Shown in pieces: positions 1-10,846 of a stretch of 64,000 nt of DNA. The stretch's first letter is position 1. Every line of letters begins with the position of its first letter. The DNA is taken from assembly GCF_017976235.1 (NCBI RefSeq), contig NZ_JACVHC010000001.1:310001-374000 (forward strand), read 5' to 3'. The translations under genes and the position numbers were made by a program. The stretch comes from Pseudomonas anatoliensis. Lineage in GTDB: Bacteria; Pseudomonadota; Gammaproteobacteria; Pseudomonadales; Pseudomonadaceae. Below the pieces are notes generated by a model that saw only the letters and a program-made list of their open reading frames with translations, was not told the DNA's origin and searched no databases.

Positions 1-868
1 GCTTGAAGTGGCGCCGGACCTGAAGATTTCCATGGCCGGCGATGAGCTGAAAATTGCCGGCAAAGTGCTGGTGCCCAAAGGCGAAATCACCGTGCGTGAA
101 TTGCCGCCATCGACGGTGAAGGTCTCCGATGACACGATCATCGTCGGCGCGCAGACCGAACAGGGCAAACCCCCAATCGCCATGAAAATGGACATCGACG
201 TGGTGGTCGGGCAAGACAAGTTGAGCTTCGCCGGTTTTGGCCTGACCGCCAATCTGCAAGGTCAGGTTCACATCGGTGACAACATGGACACGCGCGGCGA
301 ACTCTGGCTCAACGACGGGCGTTACCGCGCCTACGGTCAGCGCCTGACGGTGCGGCGTGCGCGTCTGCTGTTCGCCGGTCCCATTGATCAGCCGTATCTG
401 GACATCGAAGCGATTCGCCAGACAGACGACGTGATCGCTGGTATTCGCCTGAGCGGCAGCGCGGAACAACCGACCACGCAGATCTTCTCCGAGCCGGCGA
501 TGAGCCAGGAACAGGCGCTGTCTTACCTCGTCCTCGGCCGTCCGTTGAGCACCAACGGTGAAGACAACAACATGCTCGCGCAAGCGGCGTTGGGCCTGGG
601 CTTGATGGGCAGCGCCGGGGTCACCAGCGGCCTGGCCAAGGATTTGGGCATTCAGGATTTCCAGCTCGACACACAGGGCAGCGGCGACGCCACCAGCGTG
701 GTGGCCAGCGGCAATATCTCCGAGAAGCTCAGTTTGCGTTACGGCGTTGGCGTGTTTGAACCGGCTAGCACCATTGCCTTGCGCTACAAGCTGAGCAAGA
801 AGGTTTACGTCGAAGTCGCCAGCGGCGTGGCCAGTTCGCTGGATATCTTCTACAAGCGCGATTTCTAG
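1..868 (+). CDS. tamB: TamB translocation/assembly module subunit, C-terminal part (partial)
   Basis: Open at the left window edge; only the last about 289 residues are present, with reading frame beginning at base 2. The visible part is a beta-rich region ending in an outer-membrane-type C-terminus (...DIFYKRDF, terminal Phe), with the TamB/DUF490 features GELWLNDGRYRAYGQRLTV and LSYLVLGRPLS. TamB is an inner-membrane-anchored periplasmic bridge protein that works with the Omp85 protein TamA in lipid transport to, and protein insertion into, the outer membrane. tamA would be expected just upstream of the window. Family assignment is firm; the internal start codon GTG at position 8 is not a real start. 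Confidence 0.93.
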   Translation, partial: LEVAPDLKISMAGDELKIAGKVLVPKGEITVRELPPSTVKVSDDTIIVGAQTEQGKPPIAMKMDIDVVVGQDKLSFAGFGLTANLQGQVHIGDNMDTRGELWLNDGRYRAYGQRLTVRRARLLFAGPIDQPYLDIEAIRQTDDVIAGIRLSGSAEQPTTQIFSEPAMSQEQALSYLVLGRPLSTNGEDNNMLAQAALGLGLMGSAGVTSGLAKDLGIQDFQLDTQGSGDATSVVASGNISEKLSLRYGVGVFEPASTIALRYKLSKKVYVEVASGVASSLDIFYKRDF

Positions 869-983
869 GTCGCGTTGACGATGACCGGATCGCCGCGCGC
901 GCTCCGGTTATCGGCGGATGTATTAGACTCAGCGGACTTGAAAGCCGCGCGGGCCGTTGCCTGACGCCTCATAGGTTGGTCTT

Positions 984-2303
984 ATGATCCGCTTGAGTAC
1001 GATCCTGCTCGGTAAAGACTTTGTCCGCAAACGCTGGTCATCGCTGGCCCTGATCGGCGTGGTCTGGGGCGCGGCGGGCGTGGCGATATTCATCGATGCG
1101 CTCGACGGCGTGATGTATTTTCCGCTGCATTTTTTTGGCTATCTGCTGTTACTCGATGCCTTGATCATTCTGCTGGTGCCCGCACCGCAAACCGGCACCG
1201 CTGCCGCTTTGCGCAAAGCGCGAGGTGTGGCTTTCCTGATACTTGGGCTGCTGATTGTCGACAGGCAACATGCCGCCAGCCTGATTCTGGCGGTGCTGTT
1301 TGGCGGGGCTTTTCTGGTCGATGGTGGCTTCCGGCTGGCGGCGGCAGTGGTGGTGCGTTTTGTCGGCTGGCGACTGTCATTGCTGACGGGGTTGTTCGAG
1401 ATTGGTTTTGGCCTTTTCATCCTCGAACCGTACCCGACGGTCTATAAGGGAACGGTGCCGTTCTGCATTGGCATGAGCATTTTTCTCTCGGGCGGTGCCT
1501 TGTTGCGCCAGGCCATCCGCTTCAAAAACTGGCAGTCGTCGATCAGCATTTCCCCCGTCAGTGCGCCGGCATGCAGCAACGCACTGGTGATCCATGTCTG
1601 GACACCCAGCGGCACGGTCGACGATACCCTGGTACGCAATCGCCTGCTCAATCGTTATATCGCGGCGGTCGACGTCAACGGCGTCATCTCTGCCGGCCAC
1701 GCCGCACTCGAGTGCGGGCCGGACATCTACATCAGCCACTATCCGCAGGACGACATTGACCGTTCGGCCGGGGATTTCGTGCGGTTGCTGCGGGCGACGC
1801 CGAACAACGATGTCGCCGGCAGGTTTTTACCCGATTATCCGAGCGAGGTCGCCGACTGGTGTCCATCGTCGGTTCAAGTCAGTTTTGCCCATTACGATGC
1901 GCAGCGATTGGCCGGGTTCTGGGCCAACTATCGGCAGAACGCCACCTACAACCTCACCAGCCGCAATTGCTCCAGTGCCGTCGCCCATAGCCTGGAAGCG
2001 GCCCTTGAAGGCGCGATGAATCGGGGCAAATCAAGCATGCTGGATTTTGCCCGGATCATCATCAGCCCCGAATTCTGGGTAGCGGCCCAGGTGCGCAAAC
2101 GCGCCGAAGCCATGGCCTGGACCCCAGGTCTGGTGCTCGACTACGCCCGGGCATTGCGGGCCGCCGTCGAGCCAGCACCGCCGGGCTGGCACAGCATGTA
2201 CGCGGGCGCGAAACGCGCCTGCGGCTATGTGGCCACTGCCTTGCGGGGGCGCGAGGTGCACCCGTTGCAGCCGCCGCCTGCGCATCCTCCCGACGAATCC
2301 TGA
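984..2303 (+). CDS. HdeD/DUF308-like membrane protein fused to a papain-like (permuted NlpC/P60-type) domain
   Basis: 439 residues. Residues about 15-185 hold six or so hydrophobic segments in the style of DUF308/HdeD acid-resistance membrane proteins. The C-terminal half is soluble and carries a histidine in the context SAGHAALECG (about residue 240) and, later, a cysteine in SRNCSSAVAHSLEAAL (about residue 330). His first and Asn-Cys later is the order seen in circularly permuted papain-fold enzymes and lipid-modifying relatives (LRAT, YiiX, DUF4105 types). The fusion suggests a membrane-tethered hydrolase or acyltransferase; substrate unknown. It follows tamB by 115 bp and has no obvious operon partner. 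Domain reading is mine and not database-checked. Confidence 0.75.
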   Translation: MIRLSTILLGKDFVRKRWSSLALIGVVWGAAGVAIFIDALDGVMYFPLHFFGYLLLLDALIILLVPAPQTGTAAALRKARGVAFLILGLLIVDRQHAASLILAVLFGGAFLVDGGFRLAAAVVVRFVGWRLSLLTGLFEIGFGLFILEPYPTVYKGTVPFCIGMSIFLSGGALLRQAIRFKNWQSSISISPVSAPACSNALVIHVWTPSGTVDDTLVRNRLLNRYIAAVDVNGVISAGHAALECGPDIYISHYPQDDIDRSAGDFVRLLRATPNNDVAGRFLPDYPSEVADWCPSSVQVSFAHYDAQRLAGFWANYRQNATYNLTSRNCSSAVAHSLEAALEGAMNRGKSSMLDFARIIISPEFWVAAQVRKRAEAMAWTPGLVLDYARALRAAVEPAPPGWHSMYAGAKRACGYVATALRGREVHPLQPPPAHPPDES

Positions 2304-2326
2304 TCGACGTTACACCGAGTGTCTCC

Positions 2327-2394
2327 AATCGCGAGCAGGCTCACTCCTACATTTGAAATGCGTTCCCTTGTAGGAGTGAGCCTGCTCGCGATGG
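2327..2394. repeat. REP/REPIN inverted repeat (TGTAGGAGTGAGCCTGCTCGCGATGG type)
   Basis: Two inverted copies of a 24-base REP unit (ATCGCGAGCAGGCTCACTCC and its complement) separated by about 18 bases. Typical intergenic Pseudomonas REPIN; also able to fold as a transcript-end hairpin downstream of the preceding gene. Confidence 0.9.
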
Positions 2395-2461
2395 CGTCAG
2401 TGCGCGCACCGCAAAACCCAGCCCATTTATCAGCCAATTACCTAGCCTGCTAACTATTCCA

Positions 2462-2516
2462 TTGACATTCGCTGCCTAGGCAGTAACATCTCGACATACA
2501 TTCACTGCCTAGGCAG
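2462..2516 (+). promoter_or_regulatory. Promoter and duplicated MarR-type operator of the efflux operon
   Basis: A -35 box TTGACA (2462-2467) and -10 box TAACAT (2484-2489) are separated by 16 bases, and the perfect palindrome CTGCCTAGGCAG fills the end of the spacer (2472-2483). A second identical palindrome lies at 2505-2516, 33 bp away (about three helical turns) and just before the marR ribosome site. The arrangement predicts autorepression by two regulator dimers on the same DNA face. Confidence 0.85.
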
Positions 2517-2531
2517 TTATTAGGTGAGCAA

Positions 2532-3014
2532 ATGAAGCATTTCACCCCGGACGAATTCAAACACTGCCATCTCGGCCTGCTGCTTGGCCGTGCTGCGTTG
2601 CTCAAGGACCGGATCATCGACACCCACATGGAACCCCACGGCATCACTGCCGCGCAGTTCAAGGTGTTGATCATCATGGCCCAGTTCGGCGTCGATACGC
2701 CGGCCGAGCTGTGCCGGCACTTGTCGCTCGACAGCGGTTCGATGACACGCATGCTTGATCGTCTGGAGCAGAAAGGTTTCCTGGCCCGCCACCGCAGCGA
2801 AGGCGATCGTCGTCAGGTGCAACTGAAACTGACCGAACAAGGCCAGCAACTGGCCGATCGCCTGCCGCACATCGGCGCCGATGCGATGAATGAACTGGCC
2901 GGCGCCGTCACTCCGGACGAGTTGAAAACCCTGGAATATATCCTCAAGAAAATTCTGCTGGCAGCCGGTGACCCGATCACTATCCAGCGGTTAGGTGAAC
3001 ACAATGAGCGGTAA
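2532..3014 (+). CDS. MarR-family transcriptional regulator of the efflux operon
   Basis: 160 residues with the winged-helix core AELCRHLSLDSGSMTRMLDRLEQKGFLAR (recognition helix plus wing DRRQVQLKLTEQGQQL) typical of MarR/EmrR proteins. Preceded by AGGTGAG four bases from the ATG. Likely an autorepressor that releases its two CTGCCTAGGCAG operators when it binds an aromatic or phenolic effector, as MarR proteins commonly do. It overlaps the next gene by 11 bp, so translation is probably coupled to the channel gene. The gene order marR, outer-membrane factor, HlyD adaptor, MFS pump matches a conserved Pseudomonas efflux operon. Confidence 0.92.
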   Translation: MKHFTPDEFKHCHLGLLLGRAALLKDRIIDTHMEPHGITAAQFKVLIIMAQFGVDTPAELCRHLSLDSGSMTRMLDRLEQKGFLARHRSEGDRRQVQLKLTEQGQQLADRLPHIGADAMNELAGAVTPDELKTLEYILKKILLAAGDPITIQRLGEHNER

Positions 3015-4473
3015 AACCTTGCGCAGCAGCCTCACTTTGGTGCTGTCGGCGATGATCCTCGCCGGTTGCGCCAACTACAGCGGCCTCGACACTCAAGGCC
3101 AGAGCCTCGATGCGAAGAGCCTCAAAGTCGGTCAGTCGCTCAATGGCGTCACGCTGTCGCCGGCGGCATGGCCGAAAAGCGATTGGTGGACCAGCCTCGG
3201 CGATCCGCAACTCGACGGCTTGATCCGCGAAGCCCTGCACGACAGCCCCGACATGCAGATCGCCGAAGCCCGCGCCCATCAGGCCAGCGCTGCGGCGTAT
3301 GCCGCCGATGCCGAGCGCTATCCGACGCTGGACGCCAGCGCCGGCATCAGCCGTTCGCGCCTGGCCAAGGATCAGGATCCGCGAGGGCAGGGCGATGCTT
3401 ACGCCACCGTGCGTAATGTCAGTGCCGGTTTCAATTACAACTTCGACCTGTGGGGCGGCCAGCGTGATGCGTGGGAAGCCGCGCTCGGTGAAGCCCGTGC
3501 CGCCGAAGTCGACCGTCAGGCTGCACAACTGACACTCGCCGCCGACGTCGCCCGCGCTTACAGCGATCTCGGTCAGGCGCACATTGTTTATGACTTGGCC
3601 AATGAAGACCTCAAGCGCACCAAGCAGATGCTCGACCTGAGCCAGCGTCGCTTGAGCTCGGGGATCGACAGTCAGTATCAGTTCCAGCAAACGCAAAGTC
3701 TGGAAGCCAGTTCCGAAGCCAGTCTGATCGACGCGGAAAAACGCCTGAACAGCGCGAAAATCGCTTTGGCGGTGCTGCTTGGCAAAGGCCCGGATCGCGG
3801 CAACGAAATCGCCCGCCCGAAAATCCTCCAGGCCAGCGCTGTTGCCGTGCCGTCGGTGTTGCCGGCGGAACTGCTCGGTCGTCGTCCGGATTTGGTCGCC
3901 GCCCGCTGGCGCGTGGAAGCCGCGAGCAAAGACATCGACTCGGCGAAAACCCGGTTCTATCCCAATCTGAACCTCACCGCCTCGGCTGGTGCGGAATCGT
4001 TGTTGGGCGATGCAATGTTCGGTTCGGCCAGTCGCTTCTTCAGCATTGCTCCGACCATTTCGGTGCCGATCTTCGACGGTGGACGCTTGCGCGCCAACCT
4101 CGATGCGCGCGATGCCGATTACGATCTGGCGGTGGCGCAGTACAACAAAAGTCTGGTGAAAGCACTCGGCGATGTCAGCGACACAATCAACCAGTTGCGT
4201 GACATCGGCCGGCAGATCGGCGCGCAGCAACACGCCACCGACATTGCTCAGGATTCTTACAACACCGTCGTCCAGCGTTACGGTTCCGGCATCGGCAACT
4301 ACCTGGACGTGCTCAGCATCGAGCAGCAATTGCTCCAGGCCCAACGTCAGTTGGCCAACCTCAATGCCGAGCAGATCGACCTGTCGATTCAACTGATGCA
4401 AGCGCTGGGCGGCGGCTTCCAGGGTGAAACCCTGACCGCAGCCAACGCCCGCCCAGCCACGCCGCATAACTAA
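3004..4473 (+). CDS. NodT/OprM-family outer-membrane efflux lipoprotein
   Basis: Start chosen at ATG 3004, with AGGTGA five bases upstream; a GTG at 2995 is possible but lies in that ribosome site. The N-terminus is a lipoprotein signal with lipobox LAGC (Cys about residue 21). Two outer_membrane efflux (OEP) repeats follow, with features such as WWTSLGDPQLD, GRRPDLVAARW and the C-terminal SYNTVVQRYGSGIGNYLDVL. As a TolC-like trimer it would form the outer-membrane exit duct of the tripartite pump encoded by the two following genes. About 489 residues, normal for the family. The start lies inside the end of marR. Confidence 0.92.
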   Translation: MSGKTLRSSLTLVLSAMILAGCANYSGLDTQGQSLDAKSLKVGQSLNGVTLSPAAWPKSDWWTSLGDPQLDGLIREALHDSPDMQIAEARAHQASAAAYAADAERYPTLDASAGISRSRLAKDQDPRGQGDAYATVRNVSAGFNYNFDLWGGQRDAWEAALGEARAAEVDRQAAQLTLAADVARAYSDLGQAHIVYDLANEDLKRTKQMLDLSQRRLSSGIDSQYQFQQTQSLEASSEASLIDAEKRLNSAKIALAVLLGKGPDRGNEIARPKILQASAVAVPSVLPAELLGRRPDLVAARWRVEAASKDIDSAKTRFYPNLNLTASAGAESLLGDAMFGSASRFFSIAPTISVPIFDGGRLRANLDARDADYDLAVAQYNKSLVKALGDVSDTINQLRDIGRQIGAQQHATDIAQDSYNTVVQRYGSGIGNYLDVLSIEQQLLQAQRQLANLNAEQIDLSIQLMQALGGGFQGETLTAANARPATPHN

Positions 4474-4488
4474 TTCAAGGTATTTGTC

Positions 4489-5691
4489 ATGGCCACTGCC
4501 GAAAACACCCAAGCTCAAGACAACACCCCGGACACCGGCAACCCGCGCAAACGCAAAGTGATGCTGCTGACGCTGGCCGTCGTGGTGATCCTCGCCGTCG
4601 CTGGCGTCTGGGCGTATCACGAATTCATCGGGCGCTTTAACGAAAGCACCGACGACGCCTACGTCAACGGCAACGTCGTTGAAATCACCCCGCTGGTGAC
4701 AGGCACTGTGGTCAGCATTGGTGCTGACGATGGCGATCTGGTTCACGAAGGTCAGGTGCTGATCAACTTCGACCCCAACGACGCTGAAGTCGGCCTGCAA
4801 AGTGCTCAGGCGAAACTGGCGCGCACTGTGCGTCAGGTGCGTGGCTTGTACAGCAACGTCGATGGCATGAAAGCCCAGGTCAACGCGCAACAGGCCGAAG
4901 TGCAGAAGGCGCAGGACAACTACAACCGCCGCAAGAGTCTTGCCTCGGGCGGGGCGATTTCCCAGGAAGAACTGTCCCACGCTCGCGATGACCTGACCTC
5001 GGCACAAAACGCCCTGGCCAACGCTAAACAGCAACTGAAAACCACCAGCGCACTGGTCGACGACACCGTGGTTTCGTCGCATCCGGACGTGATGTCGGCC
5101 GCCGCCGATCTGCGTCAGGCCTATCTGACCAATGCCCGCAGCACCTTGATTGCACCGGTCACCGGTTACGTCGCCAAACGCACCGTTCAGCTCGGCCAGC
5201 GTGTGCAACCGGGCACCGCGCTGATGGCGGTGATCCCGCTGGATCAACTGTGGATCGACGCCAACTTCAAGGAAACCCAGTTGCGTGACATGCGCATCGG
5301 CCAGCCGGTGGACATCGAATCCGACATCTACGGCAGCGACGTGAAATACAGCGGCACCATCGACAGCCTCGGCGCCGGCACTGGCAGCGCGTTTGCCCTG
5401 TTGCCTGCGCAGAACGCCACCGGTAACTGGATCAAGATCGTCCAGCGTGTGCCAGTACGCATTCACATCAACGCTGAAGAACTGGCCAAGCATCCGCTGC
5501 GCGTCGGTCTGTCGACCAACGTCGAGGTCAATCTGCACGACCAGAGTGGCCCGGTACTGGCCCAGCAGCCACCGCAAAAAGCCTCGTTCAGCACCAACGT
5601 CTACGACCGCCAACTGGCCGAAGCCGACGCGATGATTGCGCGGCTGATCCACGACAACAGCGCCGCGACCAGCAAAACCGCGCAACGCTGA
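4489..5691 (+). CDS. EmrA/HlyD-family periplasmic adaptor of MFS efflux pump
   Basis: 400 residues: a short cytoplasmic N-terminus, one membrane segment (about residues 24-43), then the HlyD biotin-lipoyl half-motif around STDDAYVNGNVVEITPLVTG, a long coiled-coil hairpin (about residues 105-190) and the second lipoyl half with APVTGYVAKRTVQLGQRV. STDDAYV is the EmrA hallmark. It would connect the 14-TM pump in the inner membrane with the lipoprotein channel. It starts 15 bp after the channel gene, so the two are cotranscribed. A 277-bp gap with a REPIN separates it from the pump gene. Confidence 0.93.
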   Translation: MATAENTQAQDNTPDTGNPRKRKVMLLTLAVVVILAVAGVWAYHEFIGRFNESTDDAYVNGNVVEITPLVTGTVVSIGADDGDLVHEGQVLINFDPNDAEVGLQSAQAKLARTVRQVRGLYSNVDGMKAQVNAQQAEVQKAQDNYNRRKSLASGGAISQEELSHARDDLTSAQNALANAKQQLKTTSALVDDTVVSSHPDVMSAAADLRQAYLTNARSTLIAPVTGYVAKRTVQLGQRVQPGTALMAVIPLDQLWIDANFKETQLRDMRIGQPVDIESDIYGSDVKYSGTIDSLGAGTGSAFALLPAQNATGNWIKIVQRVPVRIHINAEELAKHPLRVGLSTNVEVNLHDQSGPVLAQQPPQKASFSTNVYDRQLAEADAMIARLIHDNSAATSKTAQR

Positions 5692-5774
5692 CATTCATCC
5701 TGTGGGGGGCAAGCCTCTGTGGTGAAAGGATTCATCTGGGAAGAAGGGATTCTTCTGTAGAGAAAAGATGCATC

Positions 5775-5880
5775 TGTGGCGAGGGGATTTATCCCCGATT
5801 GACTGCGAAGCAGGCCCGTCTTTTCAGGAGCAAAAGAGGGGCCGCTTCGCGACCCATCGGGGATAAATCCCCTCGCCACA
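5775..5880. repeat. REPIN (TGTGGCGAGGGGATTTATCCCCGATGGG type) inside the efflux operon
   Basis: Two inverted copies of the unit TGTGGCGAGGGGATTTATCC with about 50 bases between. It lies between the adaptor gene and the pump gene; the 277-bp gap holds no ORF and otherwise only degenerate direct repeats such as ATCTGTGGCGA and ATCTGGGAAG at its left edge. Confidence 0.9.
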
Positions 5881-5968
5881 AAAGCTCCCTCATCACAAAA
5901 GCGTGTTCCCACAAGCGCAGCTGCGTCTGTAACAGGCGCAGCGCCAATCAGGCTCCATAGGATTCACA

Positions 5969-7498
5969 ATGAGCAATAACGCCTCTTTCACGCCGCCCAG
6001 CCTGTTGCTCAGCACCATCGGCCTGTCGCTGGCGACGTTCATGCAAGTGCTCGACACCACCATTGCCAACGTGGCGCTGCCGACGATTTCCGGCAACCTC
6101 GGTGTGAGTTCGGAGCAGGGTACCTGGGTGATCACCTCGTTCGCCGTGAGCAACGCGATTGCGCTGCCGCTGACCGGTTGGCTCAGCCGCCGGTTCGGCG
6201 AGGTGAAGCTGTTTCTCTGGGCGACCATTCTGTTTGTACTGGCGTCGTTCCTTTGCGGCATCTCGACGTCGATGCCGGAACTGATCGGTTTCCGTGTGCT
6301 GCAAGGTCTGGTCGCCGGGCCGCTGTACCCGATGACACAAACATTGTTGATCGCTGTTTATCCCCCCGCTAAACGGGGGATGGCGCTCGCGTTACTGGCG
6401 ATGGTCACGGTGGTTGCGCCGATTGCCGGGCCGATCCTCGGTGGCTGGATTACCGACAGTTATAGCTGGCCGTGGATCTTCTTCATCAACGTGCCGATCG
6501 GCATCTTTGCGGTGATGGTGGTGCGTTCGCAACTGGCCAAGCGTCCGGTGGTGACCAGTCGCCAGCCGATGGATTACGTCGGGCTGATCTCGCTGATCAT
6601 CGGTGTCGGCGCGTTGCAGGTCATCCTCGACAAGGGCAATGACCTGGACTGGTTCGAGTCGAACTTCATCATCATCGGCGCGGCGATTTCGGTGATCGCA
6701 CTGGCGGTGTTCGTGATCTGGGAAATGACCGATCAGCACCCGGTGGTCAATCTGCGCCTGTTCGCCCATCGCAACTTTCGCATCGGCACGATTGTGCTGG
6801 TGTTGGGTTACGCCGGGTTCTTCGGTATCAACCTGATCCTGCCGCAATGGCTGCAAACCCAGATGGGTTACACCGCGACCTGGGCCGGTTTGGCCGTGGC
6901 GCCGATCGGTATTCTGCCGGTGCTGCTGTCGCCGTTTGTCGGCAAGTACGCGAACAAGTTCGACCTGCGCTTGCTGGCCGGGCTGGCGTTTCTGGCGATT
7001 GGCCTGAGCTGCTTCATGCGCGCCGGGTTCACCAACGAGGTGGACTTCCAGCATATCGCGCTGGTGCAACTGTTCATGGGCATTGGCGTGGCGCTGTTCT
7101 TCATGCCGACGTTGAGCATCTTGATGTCGGACCTGCCGCCAAGCCAGATCGCTGACGGCGCAGGCCTTGCGACATTTTTGCGGACGTTGGGCGGCAGCTT
7201 CGCGGCGTCGCTGACCACATGGATCTGGATTCGTCGCGCGGATCAGCATCATGCGTACATGAGTGAAAGTATCAGCACTTTCGAGCCGGCGACTCGCGAG
7301 ACCTTGAATTCATTGGGCGGGGCGAGTCAATCGGCGTATGCGCAGATGGATCAGATCCTGACCAGCCAGGCGTACATGCTCTCCACCGTGGATTACTTCA
7401 CGCTGTTGGGGTGGGGCTTTATGGGGTTGATATTGATTGTGTGGCTGGCGAAGCCGCCGTTTGCTGCCAAGGCAGGGCCTGCTGCTTCCGGCCATTGA
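5969..7498 (+). CDS. EmrB/QacA (DHA2)-family 14-TM MFS drug exporter
   Basis: 509 residues with fourteen predicted membrane segments. Motif D1 LDTTIANVALPTI near residue 30, motif A GWLSRRFGEVKLF, and motif C VVAPIAGPILGGWITD are the DHA2 (drug:proton antiporter-2) signatures. It should supply the proton-driven inner-membrane step of the EmrA-type pump encoded upstream. The AGGATTCACA before the ATG gives a moderate ribosome site. It is separated from the adaptor gene by a REPIN, which may lower its expression relative to the adaptor. Substrate cannot be deduced; related operons export aromatic or hydrophobic toxicants. Confidence 0.93.
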   Translation: MSNNASFTPPSLLLSTIGLSLATFMQVLDTTIANVALPTISGNLGVSSEQGTWVITSFAVSNAIALPLTGWLSRRFGEVKLFLWATILFVLASFLCGISTSMPELIGFRVLQGLVAGPLYPMTQTLLIAVYPPAKRGMALALLAMVTVVAPIAGPILGGWITDSYSWPWIFFINVPIGIFAVMVVRSQLAKRPVVTSRQPMDYVGLISLIIGVGALQVILDKGNDLDWFESNFIIIGAAISVIALAVFVIWEMTDQHPVVNLRLFAHRNFRIGTIVLVLGYAGFFGINLILPQWLQTQMGYTATWAGLAVAPIGILPVLLSPFVGKYANKFDLRLLAGLAFLAIGLSCFMRAGFTNEVDFQHIALVQLFMGIGVALFFMPTLSILMSDLPPSQIADGAGLATFLRTLGGSFAASLTTWIWIRRADQHHAYMSESISTFEPATRETLNSLGGASQSAYAQMDQILTSQAYMLSTVDYFTLLGWGFMGLILIVWLAKPPFAAKAGPAASGH

Positions 7499-7510
7499 GG
7501 CAACACATAA

Positions 7511-7605
7511 CCTGTGGGAGCGGGCTTGCCCGCGATGGCTGATTTTCAGTCAACAGAGATGTTGAATGTGATGGCCTCATCGCGGGCAAGCCCGCTCCCA
7601 CAGGG
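7511..7605. repeat. REPIN (TGTGGGAGCGGGCTTGCCCGCGATGG type)
   Basis: Inverted pair of the most common Pseudomonas fluorescens-group REP unit (CTGTGGGAGCGGGCTTGCCC and complement) between two convergent genes, where it can also end transcription from both sides. Confidence 0.9.
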
Positions 7606-7618
7606 ATAGCAGTGATCC

Positions 7619-8371
7619 TTAGGCGCTCGGGGCGGGCAGGGCTGGAGGCGGGGCAAAGTCGAACGGCGCCAATGCATACCCGTTTTCATCCACCTGCAAC
7701 GCCCAACCCTGACGATCCCAATCACCCAGCACTATCCGCTTCGCCGCTTGCTCACCGAGCTGCAACTTGTGGATCGCCGGACGATGGGTGTGGCCGTGAA
7801 TCAGGGTCTTCACGCCAAATTCCTGCATGATTCGCGGAATCTCCTCGGGCGTGACATCAACGATGTCATTGGCCTTCATCCGCGTCTGCGCCCGGCTCTC
7901 GCTACGCAGTTTGCGCGCCAGTTTATGGCGGGTGCGCAGTGGCAGGTGCCGCAGGACAAACAGCGTGACCGGATTGCGCAGATAACGGCGCAGCTTCATA
8001 TAGCCGACATCGCGGGTGCAGAGGCTGTCGCCGTGCATCAACAGCACCGGCTCGCCGTAAAACTGCACGACACTCGGGTCCTTCAATAATGTGCAGCCGG
8101 CCTGTTTGCAAAAGGCCTTGCCGAGCATGAAGTCGCGATTGCCGTGCATCAGAAATATCGCCGTGCCGCTGTCGCTCAATTCGCGCAGGGCCTGGCAGAT
8201 GGAACGCTGGAAAGGTGTCATGGCATCGTCGCCAATCCACGCTTCGAAGAAGTCGCCCAGAATGTACAGCGCACTCGCCGAGCGGGCGCGTCCGGCGAGC
8301 AAATCCAGAAACGCCCGGGTGATGTCCGGGCGCTCCTCTTCCAGATGCAAGTCTGAAATCAGCAATATCAC
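7619..8371 (-). CDS. lpxH: UDP-2,3-diacylglucosamine diphosphatase LpxH
   Basis: 250 residues, the usual LpxH length. Calcineurin-like phosphoesterase motifs in order: [11 protein letters not shown] (metal site 1), [20 protein letters not shown], and [10 protein letters not shown]. The enzyme cleaves UDP-2,3-diacylglucosamine to lipid X and UMP at the inner membrane, the fourth step of lipid A synthesis. Its start overlaps the stop of ppiB by four bases (ATGA), so it is translationally coupled as the second gene of the pair, a conserved Pseudomonas arrangement. Confidence 0.96.
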   Translation of the reverse strand: MILLISDLHLEEERPDITRAFLDLLAGRARSASALYILGDFFEAWIGDDAMTPFQRSICQALRELSDSGTAIFLMHGNRDFMLGKAFCKQAGCTLLKDPSVVQFYGEPVLLMHGDSLCTRDVGYMKLRRYLRNPVTLFVLRHLPLRTRHKLARKLRSESRAQTRMKANDIVDVTPEEIPRIMQEFGVKTLIHGHTHRPAIHKLQLGEQAAKRIVLGDWDRQGWALQVDENGYALAPFDFAPPPALPAPSA

Positions 8372-8874
8372 GCTTCGATGATCTCGGCTTTCTCGATGAT
8401 CACGTCGTCTGCTGGTACGTCCTGGTGGCCTGCCTTGGACGTGGTGGAAACGCCTTCGATCTTGTCGACAACGTCGAAGCCGGCAACTACTTTACCGAAT
8501 ACCGCGTAACCCCAACCCTGAGCGGTCTTGGCGGTGTGGTTGAGGAAGCCGTTGTCGGTGGCGTTGATGAAGAACTGCGCCGATGCCGAATGCGGGTCCA
8601 TGGTGCGAGCCATGGCCAGGGTGTACTTCTCGTTCTTCAGACCGTTGTCAGCTTCGTTCTGAATGCTCGGGCTCTTGTCTTTCTTTTCCTTCATGCCAGG
8701 CTCGAAACCGCCGCCCTGGATCATGAAACCCTTGATCACACGGTGGAACACGACGTTCTCGTAGTGACCTTTTTTAACGTATTCGATGAAGTTGGCCGCG
8801 GTGATCGGGGCTTTTTCGTCGTTCAGCTCGATGACGATGTCACCGAAGTTAGTGGTCAGTTTTACTTGAGTCAT
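8368..8874 (-). CDS. ppiB: Cyclophilin-type peptidyl-prolyl cis-trans isomerase B
   Basis: 168 residues without signal peptide, thus cytoplasmic. Cyclophilin core with [20 protein letters not shown] (active-site Arg in FHR, and GFMIQGG), [13 protein letters not shown] and [17 protein letters not shown]. It catalyses proline isomerisation during protein folding. First gene of the ppiB-lpxH pair, divergent from glnS across 253 bp. Confidence 0.96.
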   Translation of the reverse strand: MTQVKLTTNFGDIVIELNDEKAPITAANFIEYVKKGHYENVVFHRVIKGFMIQGGGFEPGMKEKKDKSPSIQNEADNGLKNEKYTLAMARTMDPHSASAQFFINATDNGFLNHTAKTAQGWGYAVFGKVVAGFDVVDKIEGVSTTSKAGHQDVPADDVIIEKAEIIEA

Positions 8875-9127
8875 GATCGCTACTCTTTATAAGGAATTCG
8901 TGGGTAGGGGCCCATTTACACCCCTTACCGGTTCAGCCCTTGAAGGCCAAGGTGCGCAGTTTAGCGTGACAGGCGCGAATTTCGAGGCAGTTTTTCATTT
9001 CCGTGCGATTAAATGCACGCCTTTATAGGGCCTGCTCTGTCAGGCCCTTGACGGCATCGGCTATGATAGCGGCTTTGTTTTGTCTGGCCCCTCTTCTGCG
9101 GCCGCGCACATGTAAGTCAAGGATCCT
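8875..9127. promoter_or_regulatory. Divergent intergenic region ppiB / glnS
   Basis: 253 bp with no ORF. It holds the promoters of both directions. A hairpin GGGCCTGCTCTGTCAGGCCC (9029-9048) is followed by a TATGAT (9062-9067) that could be the glnS -10 box, but no good -35 hexamer is spaced from it. The hairpin overlaps where that -35 should be. Confidence 0.4.
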
Positions 9128-10825
<1,698 letters not shown>

Positions 10826-10846
10826 TTTAGCGTCAAGGAAACCAAC

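Noticed and set aside
2980..5694. Open frame of 904 codons on the minus strand
   Set aside because: Lies opposite the channel and adaptor genes; a by-product of GC-rich codon use, with no recognisable domain or ribosome site.
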